A stretch of DNA of 64,000 nt from Alviniconcha marisindica (taxonomy: Eukaryota > Mollusca > Gastropoda > Provannidae). The notes under the pieces are model-generated. The model saw only the letters and a program-made list of their open reading frames with translations. It was not told the DNA's origin and did not search any database. A program made the translations under genes and the position numbers. The DNA is taken from NCBI GenBank assembly GCA_018857735.1, contig JABMCL010002612.1, positions 1-64,000 on the forward strand, read 5' to 3'. This document shows positions 1 to 64,000 of this stretch, piece by piece. The first letter of the stretch is position 1. Each line of letters starts with the position of its first letter.

Positions 1-760
1 GGGGCTGCTTGTTTGCTTGCTTTACGGCCACAGAGACCGTACGGACTATCAGGGATGGAGGAAGCCCAGGACGGCCACCTCGACTTTCACACAGCCTGCT
101 TCCTGAGCTCCGGTACAGCAGTTCAATGTTGCTTTGCGTCCACAGAGACCGTGCGGACTGTTAGGGCCAGGGGGAGCCCAGGACTTCCTCTTAGACCTCC
201 ATGCAGCTCCTGAGCTCTGAAAGTGGTTGAGTTCGTTCAGTGTTGCCGCTTTACGTCCACATGCAGAGACCGTACGGGAGCCCAGGACGGCCACCTCGAC
301 TTTCACACACAGGTCCTGACCCAAACTCCAAGCACTGGTTTACGACATCCTTCCTTCGACAGGTGCCGGAAAGCGATGCTCGGAGTGTGGTCCTGACCTC
401 TGACAGCTGCTTGCACGGACTTGCAGTCCAGCATATTTGTGTGGATTGCTTGCCCTACGCACTCATAGTTCAGGAGCTGTGTGAGAGTCGAGGTGGCCGT
501 CCCGGGCTGTCCGTCCTAACGAGCCTTCTGGTTTTCGTGGACGTAAAGCTATATCGAACCATGCTTCGGCATTGGTCTCAGCTTGTCCCTAATATGTCAG
601 CTGACATCTGAGGACATTAAGCAACACTACCTCTACCTACCTACCTACCTACCTACCTACCTACCTACCCTACGCACGGAGTGCAATGATCTTAGGGTCA
701 GATACAGGCTACTAGCCGGCCACACTCCGAGCATCGCGTTTTCAGGCCCCTTCCTCCAAA
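1..760. repeat. Diverged direct and inverted repeat cluster
   Basis: Three direct copies near 25-110, 125-180 and 240-315 share the cores cacagagaccgtacgg, cccaggacggccacctcga and related sequence. An inverted copy lies at about 465-560. A second inverted pair is 367-392 against 719-745. A (CTAC)n tract lies at 634-668. No coding sequence is supported. Confidence 0.7.
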
Positions 761-1016
761 CTCTGCTAGAATTGGTTACGGCACTCTTTACCTGTAGTGA
801 ATGCAATGAGACCGGGTCCCTCTCGTCGGATGCAGTTTATGGTCAGATAGATCATGACTGGCAGGCGATTTAAAAAATTAAAAAAACTTTTTCTCTTCTT
901 TTTTTGTATGTGAGGGACATATTGTAATGTATCAAGCGCCAAGTGGATGCACTGACCTGTCTTTCTATCCTGTATAACTGTCGTTCACCTATATTTTTGT
1001 GACCTATTGTCAGGTA

Positions 1017-1234
1017 TTAACCCCTTCACTGTCCCACACCTGTGAAATGTCCGGGCTGAATGATTCACGGACTCACCTGCAAACAGTATATTTTCCGGTC
1101 CTGTGACACATCTGCTTTCACCGCCATGCGTTTTTATGAAAGTCCTTTACATGGCAGTGCGAAGGCTTAAGGGTTTCAAATTTCGCACTTTTATTGGTCG
1201 TTTTCAGTTGACATAAGGGCAGTGAAGGGGTTAA
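1017..1234. mobile_element. TTAA-flanked MITE, family A copy 1
   Basis: TTAA lies at both ends, followed inward by perfect 11-base terminal inverted repeats (CCCCTTCACTG and its complement). The 210-bp interior has no ORF. It is homologous to the elements at 12456-12683 and 43870-44091. TTAA target duplication with CCC termini is the piggyBac pattern. Confidence 0.85.
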
Positions 1235-1640
1235 TTAAGAAGTATTCTATTCCAGCACATGCACCTTTTATATTTGTTGAGCTTTTGTTGTTATTGTTCT
1301 GAACAACTATTTGTAAATGCTGCTTTTTCTCTGAGAAAGGAAGTTAAATTTCGATAATAAATTTTTAAAAATATAAATAATCCCGGTTAAGATAACGAAT
1401 TGTACATCAAATATTGTTAGGGTAATTATAATAACATGCATATTCAGCAGCACCTTTAAGCTGCTGACATAAAAAGCACATCAAGTCTGTATGCTTAGAC
1501 CTGGCAACTGCACCGCCATACATTGTGGGTTTTTTTCCAACTGCATGAGCTCATCGCCTATAAGCTATAGCTTGTTGATGAGCGCATAATGATTTTTTGT
1601 ACGTTTATTTCGTCTCGAATAAATTTTAGTTTAAACCAAC
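1235..1640. other. No recognised feature
   Basis: AT-rich sequence without ORFs, tandem repeats or recognisable element ends. A plus-strand AATAAA occurs near 1355 but has no gene in front of it. Confidence 0.5.
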
Positions 1641-1925
1641 TGCACCTGGATTCTTCCAAGCACCGGACATAAAAACAAAACAGCTCAACCGAAAACAGAC
1701 AAAAGGCTTAACAGCTCGATCTCCATCTCATTTTTCGTCGTTTTTCGCCGTTTAACTGTTGTTTCAAAAGCGTCGTTTTGTAGCTTGATAAAGGGGATTG
1801 CCCCGAAAATTCGCCTGTTGTGTTTTGTGCTAACAAATAGCGTTCTTGTGAACCTGTCATGTGTTTGGATCCTGGCATGTTGACTAAACCAGTGCCTGTG
1901 ATTCTTTCTTTTTTTCTTTTTCTTT
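1640..1925 (+). mobile_element. Dispersed repeat with hammerhead-like core, copy 1
   Basis: The core at 1771-1866 matches the complement of 24852-24940 and, with an internal deletion, 15700-15800. It contains CTTGATAAAGGGG, a short loop, then CCCCGAAAATTCG. A pyrimidine-rich stretch follows. No coding sequence is preserved. Confidence 0.7.
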
Positions 1926-1959
1926 GTTATCACTATTTGTAACTCTATATATATATTTT

Positions 1960-2172
1960 TCTAACATTTAACTGCTATGTACAGTTCCACTTTTGGGAAG
2001 GCGTGGGTGGGTAGGAGCTGTTTGTACCTTTTGGTATGAGTGTCCTTTGGTAGTTTTAGCTTGCGAGATCTTGCATGTATGCACTGTGTGTATCTGGCGC
2101 TGTGAACACGCAAGGTTTTGTGTGGAAGTTTTTTATGCGCTATATATAAATTTTCATTCATTCATTCATTAA
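1960..2172 (+). repeat. Putative retroelement 3' end with (CATT)n tail
   Basis: The segment ends tgcgctatatataaattttcattcattcattcatt. That form, a GCGC-TATA-like end plus a tetranucleotide tail, is common at 3' ends of invertebrate LINEs or SINEs. No second copy is visible in the window, so the assignment is tentative. Confidence 0.35.
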
Positions 2173-2629
2173 ATGGTCCTGCTGGTCCACCTGCTTTGGT
2201 TGTGGTTGGTATTTTTTTTAATGATGTATGATTCCTTCTTTTGCTTTTGTTTATTGTTTGTTTGCTTGTTGTTGTTTTGTTGTTGTTGTTTTTACTGCCA
2301 TGTAATGGGGATTTATTCTCCAACTGGAGAAACAGCACATAAATGAAATTATAACTACTTATGTCCATCACATCTGTAACTATATAATGTCTGGTGACCA
2401 AGACTTTGTTGTACAGTGCACCGTTTTATCGAAGGAGTCTATCCAAGACTGACTATGTTAGCAAGAAGTCCATCACAGGATCTTATTTTGACGTCTCCTT
2501 ATATTACTGGTAGCCTTATTTTAGTGGGAGGTATATCCTGATGATAATAATAATAGTAATCACCAAAAAAAATCATAAATTTCAGTCTGCGTAAATTGGT
2601 GTTGACTAAAATATTTGCTACTCTGTGTG

Positions 2630-2635
2630 TATGTG

Positions 2636-2677
<42 letters not shown>

Positions 2678-2790
2678 TGTTTGTGTGTGTGCGTGCGTGC
2701 GTGTGTGTGTGTGTTTGTGTTGGGGGGAGGGGATGTGCATACACACACGTGAGTGTGTGCGTATGCATGCATGCATATATATATATACAG
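2630..2790. repeat. (GT)n microsatellite
   Basis: A compound GT tract with interspersed CG-rich variants, then (AT)n. The spurious Cys/Val and His/Thr ORFs here come from it. Confidence 0.95.
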
Positions 2791-2799
2791 ACTCGATTT

Positions 2800-3160
2800 C
2801 TTACTGCTTGTTTATCTTGACCACATGCAAGGGAGACTCTGAATGCATCAATCAATTTAAAGGCAAAAGAAAGAAAGGAACAAACAAACAAACAAAAACA
2901 TGAAGATGAGCAAGATTCATTCACATTGTCAATGTTTACTGTCATCATAGAGAGAAAACACAAAGCAGCAACAATAATCAGCAGTAACATCCATCACATT
3001 AAAATTCTGCCAGCCTATGAGACAAAAAATAAATAAATAAATAAATGGGGTACACGTGTGTGGTGGTGGTGGGACAAATGAAGGACAGAAAAGCATAAGC
3101 CAATGTGTAGACTCTAAAGCATACAGTATTCATTGAACCAAACTGATTCGTTTCTCTCCT
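2800..3160. other. No recognised feature
   Basis: Unique, AT-leaning sequence. Only a short (AAAT)n run near 3025-3045 and a (GGT)n run near 3060-3072 stand out. Confidence 0.5.
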
Positions 3161-3166
3161 TTTCCA

Positions 3167-3890
3167 GCTCAGTCAACCAAATACAGCTATCCGCATTGTG
3201 CCTCACTGGTTACCTAATACAGCTATCTGGCACTGTGGTTACACAGAATGACATTGTGCCTCACTAGTTACCTAATACAGCTATCTGGCACCATGGTTAC
3301 ACAGAATGACATTGTGCCTCACTGGTTACTTAATACAGCTATCTGGCACCCAACATACAGAGAATGGCACTACAGGCTGGAAGATTTGGCACCACAGTGA
3401 CAGAAAATGACATTGTGTCTCTGGCTGACAGAAGTATGCTGCCACCTGGAACAATAATCACACCAAATGACATCGCATCTTGTAGGTGACAATTACAGCC
3501 AGCTGATACCACAGTGACACTAAATGACATCATTTCTTGTAGGTGACAATTACAGCCAGCTGATACCACAGTGACACCAAATGACATCATGTCTTGTAGG
3601 TGACAATTACAGCCAGCTGATACCACAGTGACACCAAATGACATCATGTCTTGTAGGTGACAATTACAACAAACTGATACCACAGTGACACCAAATGACA
3701 TCATTTCTTGTAGGTGACAATTACAGCAAACTGATACCACAGTGACACCAAATGACATCATGTCTTGTAGGTGACAATTACAGCCAACTGATACCACAGT
3801 GACATCAAATGACATCGTGTCTTGTAGGTGACAATTACAGCCAACTGATACCACAGTGACACCAAGTGACATTGTGTCTTGCAGGATGAC
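3167..3890. repeat. Two adjacent minisatellites (about 67 bp and 60 bp)
   Basis: Three units of about 67 bp (tacctaatacagctatctgg core) occupy 3167-3350. About eight 60-bp units (gataccacagtgacaccaaa core) follow at 3395-3880. The 60-bp period keeps frames open and yields a false minus-strand ORF. Confidence 0.9.
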
Positions 3891-4490
3891 AAATGCAACC
3901 ACCTGGAACCAAACTGACAAAAAATGACATGGATGACAGGCTGCCGTCCGGCACCGTACAACACAGAATGACACTGTACTGAGCGGGCGGACAAATGACA
4001 CTGTACCCCAGTACAAAGTTTACACGGCAGTCTGTGCTTGGGAAAATATTAATGTGCCACATCGGCTGACACATACAGCTACCTCACATCATACTGACAC
4101 ACAAGGACACCTTACAACAACATACTGACACACAAGGACACCTTACCCTTGTACACAAGCATGCCCCAAATACCCACCCAACATAGAAACTTGTTCTGGA
4201 CGGAGTTCTGAAGGCTACAGTTTCATAAAGACATGGTTGGTACATGAAAAATAGATCTTGTGTACAGTTGTGTGAAATGCCGCATCACAAACAACTAACT
4301 ATAAAATTAAATGCACCCCACCCACCCCAACCTCCATAAAAAATAAATAAAGACATGGGAGAAAAAAAGAAAACAACACTCCCCAAAGACAACAATCATG
4401 AAAAGCAAAGCAAAAAGTCAGAATTAAAAGCGCCAGCAGTGGCCCACATTAATTTGGCAATGAATTTTAAAAAAACCCAACAAGAAGTGT
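3890..4490. other. No recognised feature
   Basis: Mixed sequence with a short direct repeat (catactgacacacaaggaca, near 4090-4140). No ORF or element ends seen. Confidence 0.45.
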
Positions 4491-4493
4491 TTG

Positions 4494-4624
4494 CTTACTG
4501 AAATGTAAACTGGCATAGTAAGCAATGTTTGCATATTGAAATATAGACTGGCATAGCAAGCAATGTTTGCATATTGAAATATAGACTGGCACAGTAAGCA
4601 CTGTTTGCATACTGAAATATAAAC
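4494..4624. repeat. 42-bp minisatellite, about 3 copies
   Basis: Units contain gcaatgtttgcatattgaaa and tagactggcatag. Confidence 0.85.
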
Positions 4625-4930
4625 TGGAAAACAGCATGCTTGCCCCTCTCCCAAGGCCTTTGTTTTATCAAAGCACATGTAAATCGCAAGAGTAAAAATA
4701 ACAAATAATGCTGGAACAGCAATACAATGCTGATTGATAGTTGCAATGTAAAATTTGCAAGTAGAGAGAAGAAAAAAACTCACACCCAAAAATATCACAG
4801 ATCTGAAGTATTTCAATCAAGAGAAGATTAAAAACAATTCACATAAATTCACTGTGGACGCCGCTTACATTTTACATCATGTACACGTGTGCCTAAAAAT
4901 CAATGGGGTATCAATGCTGACATCTCATTG

Positions 4931-4936
4931 TTTATT
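4931..4936 (-). terminator. Possible polyadenylation signal of the dynein gene
   Basis: This is the nearest AATAAA I found on the minus strand after the stop codon, about 1.3 kb downstream. If used, the 3'UTR would contain the SINE head and the 36-bp minisatellite. No transcript evidence is available. Confidence 0.2.
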
Positions 4937-4999
4937 CATGCATATCACATTTGTCTATCAAGGCATCACACTAGACCTCAGGGACAGGCTGACACGTAC

Positions 5000-5100
5000 T
5001 TTACACCAGGGCCCAGTGGTAGAGCGCCAGTCACGGTCAGAAGGTCACGGGTTCAATCCCCAGCAGCGGCGGTGGCAGAATTTTCTTCTCCAGAAGAGAG
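5000..5100 (+). mobile_element. tRNA-derived SINE 5' end
   Basis: A box-A-like sequence (cccagtggtagagcgccag) and a box B (gggttcaatcc) are spaced as in a tRNA, followed by the cagcggcggtggcagaat linker seen in the full SINE at 52020. It leads straight into the 36-bp array. Confidence 0.8.
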
Positions 5101-5930
5101 AAGGAGAATATTCTTCTGTGCAGGAGAATATTCTTCTCCAGACTTAACCTTCTGTGCAGGGGAATTTTCTTCTCCAGACTTAACCTTCTGTGCAGGAGAA
5201 TATTCTTCTCCAGATTTAACCTTCTGTGCAGGGGAATTTTCTTCTCCAGACTTAACCTTCTGTGCAGGGGAATATTCTTCTCCAGACTTAACCTTCTGTG
5301 CAGGGGAATTTTCTTCTCCAGACTTAACCTTCTGTGCAGGGAAATTCTTCTCCAGACTTAACCTCTGTGCAGGAGAAGTCTTTCAATTCTCCAGACTTAA
5401 CCTTCTGTGCAGGAGAATTTTCTTCTCCAGACTTAACCTTCTGTGCAGGAGAATATTCTTCTCCAGACTTAACCTTCTGTGCAGGAGAATTTTCTTCTCC
5501 AGACTTAACCTTCTGTGCAGGAGAATTTTCTTCTCCAGACTTAACCTTCTGTGCAGGGGAATTTTCTTCTCCCGACTTAACCTTCTGTGCAGGAGAATAT
5601 TCTTCTCCAGACTTAACCTTCTGTGCAGGAGAATATTCTTCTCCAGAATTAACCTTCTGTGCAGGAGAACTTTAACTTTCTGTGCAGGAGAATTTTCTTC
5701 TCCAGTCAACTTTCTGTGCAGGAGAATTTTCTTCTCCAGACTTAACCTTCTGTGCAGGAGAATATTCTTCTCCAGACTTAACCTTCTGTGCAGGAGAATA
5801 TTCTTCTCCAGACTTAACCTTCTGTGCAGGAGAATTTTCTTCTCCAGAGTCAACCTACTGTGCAGGAGAATTTTCTTCTCCAGGGTCAACTTTTTGTGCA
5901 GGAGAATTTTCCTCTCCACAGTTAAGTGAC
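5086..5930 (+). repeat. 36-bp minisatellite expanded from SINE body
   Basis: About 22 units with the core cttctccagacttaacc and ttctgtgcaggaga. The unit is homologous to the SINE body just after the tRNA head at 52100-52135 and 42950-42990. The last units (cagggtcaactttttgtgc) are closest to the SINE. The period is 36, so all frames stay open and ORFs of 185-346 codons appear on both strands. Confidence 0.9.
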
Positions 5931-6230
5931 TCACACACACCTGATAATTATAACACCACCAAAAACAAGTCCTTCAGCAGGATGAACAGTCCTGGCCACT
6001 CAGGCCCCCCCCCCCCCCCCAGCCCCCCAAAAGAAGAAATTCCACCTCTGCTAATTATCGCTGACAAACTTCTCACACATCACAACCTGTCTCTTGACCG
6101 TGCAATGGAAATGGGTTCAGGTTTTGACACCAAGAGGAGAAAAGCTGCCACTACAGAGAAGAGAAGAGCAGACGACGGCAAAGCCACCCCTTCGCCAACA
6201 CCTCCAGCCTCTCTCCACGCAGCCGCCATT

Positions 6231-61404
<55,174 letters not shown>

Positions 61405-62165
61405 CTGGAGGAGGGAAAAGCCCACAACCCAAGATCAACGTTACGACATCAGTTGCCGGTCACACTGCTCTCTGAAACCAGGGCCAGCATGCTGGAGGGA
61501 AAAGCCCACAACCCAAGATCAACGTTATGACATCAGTTGCCAGGGCACACTGCTCTCTGAAACCAGGGCCAGCGTGCTGGAGGAGGGAAAAGCCCACAAC
61601 CCAAGATCAACGTTACGACATCAGTTGCCGGTCACACTGCTCTCTGAAACCAGGGCCAGCGTGCTGGAGGGAAAAGCCCACAACCCAAGATCAACGTTAC
61701 GACATCAGTTGCCGTCACACTGCTCTCTGAAACCAGGGCCAGCGTGGAGGAGGGAAAAACCCACAACCCAAGATCAACATTACAACATCAGTTGCCGGTC
61801 ACACTGCTCTCTGAAACCAGGGCCAGCAAGCTGGAGGAGGGAAAAGCCCACAACCCAAGATCAACATTACGACATCAGTTGCCAGGGCACACTGCTCTCT
61901 GAAACCAGGGCCAGCATGCTGGAGGAGGGAAAAGCCCACAACCCAAGATCAACATTACGACATCAGTTGCCAGTCACACTGCTCTGAAACCAGGGCCAGC
62001 GTGCTGGAGGAGGGAAAAGCCCACAACCCAAGATCAACGTTACGACATCAGCTGCCGGTCACACTGCTCTCTGAAACCAGGGCCAGCATGCTGCAGGGAA
62101 AAGCCCACAACCCAAGCTCAATGTTACAACATCAGCTGCTGGTCATACTGCTCTCTCAAACCTCC
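61405..62165 (-). repeat. About 90-bp array carrying copies of the exon 1 acceptor
   Basis: Seven to eight units. On the minus strand: ccctcctccag then CACGCTGGCCCTG, the first 13 bases of exon 1, then gtttcagagagcagtgtg. Very homogeneous. Confidence 0.93.
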
Positions 62166-62189
62166 CCTCTGATATATATATATATATAT

Positions 62190-62375
62190 ACTGAGATGAT
62201 GATCATTTTGATATAGTGCTGTTCTCTGCTCTCAAGAAGATTCACTGCGCTTTAGTTGAATGTGATTCTGAATGAGTGACTGTAGCTATTTTACAGCACA
62301 TTTTGAATATTCACTGAAGCGTTGTACTTTCAGTGCTGTTTGGTTGTCACATGGCTGGTGCCACAATGTGAAAGA
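62190..62375 (-). mobile_element. tRNA-derived SINE, 5'-truncated
   Basis: Matches the 3' part of the SINE at 42490-42740 (tgtgattctgaatgagtgac and catggctggtgccac). The tRNA head is missing. Confidence 0.82.
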
Positions 62376-63140
62376 GAGAGAGAGATATATATAGACAGAC
62401 AGACAGGCAGATAGAGTGAGACAGACAGAGACCGAAGCAAACAGAGACAGAGACAGAGAGAAGCTGAATGAGAGAAAGGCAGGGAGTGAGAGAGAAAGAG
62501 AGAGAGTGAGAGTGAGAGAGACAGACACAGATGGAGAGAGAAAGAGACGGAGTGACAGAAACAGAGAAGAGGAAGAGAGAGAGAAAGGCAGGGAGTGAGA
62601 GGAAAGAGAGAGAGTGAGATGAGAGAGACAGACACAGATGGAGAGAGAAAGAGACAAAGTGACAGAGACAGAGAGAAGCCGAATGAGAGAAAGGCAGGGA
62701 GTGAGAGAGAAAGAGAGAGAGTGAGAGTGAGAGAGACAGACACAGATGAGAGAGAAAGAGACGAGTGACAGAGACAGAGAGAAGCAGAATGAGAGAAAGG
62801 CAGGGAGTGAGAGAGAAAGAGAGAGAGAGAGTGAGAGTGAGAGAGACAGACACAGATGGAGAGAGAAAGAGACAGAGTGACAGAGACAGAGAGAAGCAGA
62901 ATGAGAGAAAGGCAGGGAGTGAGAGAGAAAGAGAGAGAGTGAGAGTGAGAGAGACAGACACAGATGGAGAGAGAAAGAGACAGAGTGACAGAGACAGAGA
63001 GAAGCCGAATGAGAGAAAGGCAGGGAGTGAGGGAGAAAGAGAGAGAGAGAGAGTGAGAGTGAGAGAGACAGACACAGATGGAGAGAGAAAGAGACAGAGT
63101 GACAGAGACGGAGAAAGAGAGAAGAGAGAGAGAAACTGAC
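62365..63140. repeat. GA-rich higher-order repeat
   Basis: About seven units of roughly 110 bp, each with agacagacacagatggagag and gaatgagagaaaggcaggga. A (GA)n tract has been amplified in blocks. Confidence 0.92.
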
Positions 63141-64000
63141 GGAGACAGACCAAGAATAGGAGAAGGAGAAAGTCTTCACAAAAAAACATGAGACTTTGAT
63201 GAGGGCCCAGCCAATACTTTGGCAAAATTTAAGAACTGTCGCCTGAAAGGAAGGGTGATCTCTCAAAAGTCTGGTCTTCTCTTTGGATTCTGCAGGCCCC
63301 TTTCTTGGCCGGCGCAGAAAATGGAGCCAACAAGCAACAACAATAAATGACCGAGCTCGAGGGGTGGTGTCAGCCAGGGTACAATTCAGAAGCCATGATC
63401 GGCAGGCGATGCTGATCTGACCTACCACCCACACTTAAAATTCAAACGAAAATCATGTGCATTTCATACATTTGACTTCTCCCTGAAGTCAATATGCAGC
63501 TGCGTAAGCGCCAACAGGGGAGTATGCAGTTTAGATATATATATATATATACCGTGCTCGTGAATATTCAGAAAACAGCTGCATGTGCAAAACTCTGCCC
63601 AGATCCACCTACCCTGCAGCTCAAAGTGCTGAAGAAACAGAACAGAGCATACATAATGTAGACTGAGACAGAGGCTGTTATCAATTTAATAAACAGCTAC
63701 CACATAAGGTACGCAACAATATGTGCAAAAGTATACACACACACACACACACACACTAAACATTTGCACATTTTGCATTGGCTAACTGATATAAGCATTC
63801 TTTGTAACCTCTCGTGTGCTCTAATCTTGTTTCAGAATGACGGCAGTCAGGTTTCTTTCAGATTGTTTTTCTCATGTTGATTCTACTTCTTTCTTCCCAG
63901 AAACATTTCACCCCAAAAAACAAAGGACAGAGAAGAAGCTGTACAGAACATAACGAGATCTCAGCATGCAAAGGCAAAGCAGACCACAACTGTGCTCAAC
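63140..64000. other. No recognised exon
   Basis: Intron upstream of exon 1. The open frame near 63180-63434 does not resemble dynein. Only (AT)n at 63534-63552 and (CA)n at 63735-63757 stand out. Confidence 0.55.

Noticed and set aside
62286..63434. 382-codon Ser/Leu-rich minus-strand ORF
   Set aside because: Arises from the GA-rich higher-order repeat. Its first 80 codons resemble no dynein segment and lack a phase-consistent link to exon 1.

Overview
The window is eukaryotic, from an animal with large, repeat-choked introns. The (CA)n-tailed elements, tRNA-derived SINEs and TTAA-flanked MITEs resemble what I know from molluscs, probably gastropods; that placement is inference. No bacterial gene, CRISPR array or rRNA is present.

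One protein-coding gene explains all convincing coding sequence. It is the 3' half of an axonemal-type dynein heavy chain on the minus strand. I could place 35 exons from 61404 down to a stop codon at 6231-6233. Each is bounded by AG and GT, and the codon phase agrees at all 34 junctions. Together they encode 2194 residues, from late AAA3 through AAA4, the stalk with its microtubule-binding tip, AAA5, AAA6 and the C-terminal domain. The 5' half lies beyond 64000. From remembered family sequences the closest match is DNAH14. I see no second gene on either strand.

Layout: 1-4930 is intergenic and holds a foldback repeat, a TTAA MITE and dispersed repeats. 4931-6230 is a possible 3'UTR or downstream flank with a minisatellite grown inside a SINE. 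6231-61404 is the gene, about 10 percent of the window coding. 61405-64000 is the next upstream intron.

The most unusual structure is in the introns. At 16 exon boundaries (11 acceptor side, 5 donor side) a tandem array starts at, and includes, the exon edge. Each repeat unit therefore carries a copy of the splice site, plus from one up to about 60 bases of exon. Some arrays hold 25 to 45 decoy sites. Other arrays in the same gene have no link to exon edges. I know of no description of this pattern, but a literature search was not possible.

Mobile DNA includes five TTAA-flanked MITEs in three groups, a tRNA-derived SINE family, a second repeat family with a decayed hammerhead-like core, a LINE reverse-transcriptase fragment, foldback elements, and a dispersed motif that precedes several (CA)n tracts.
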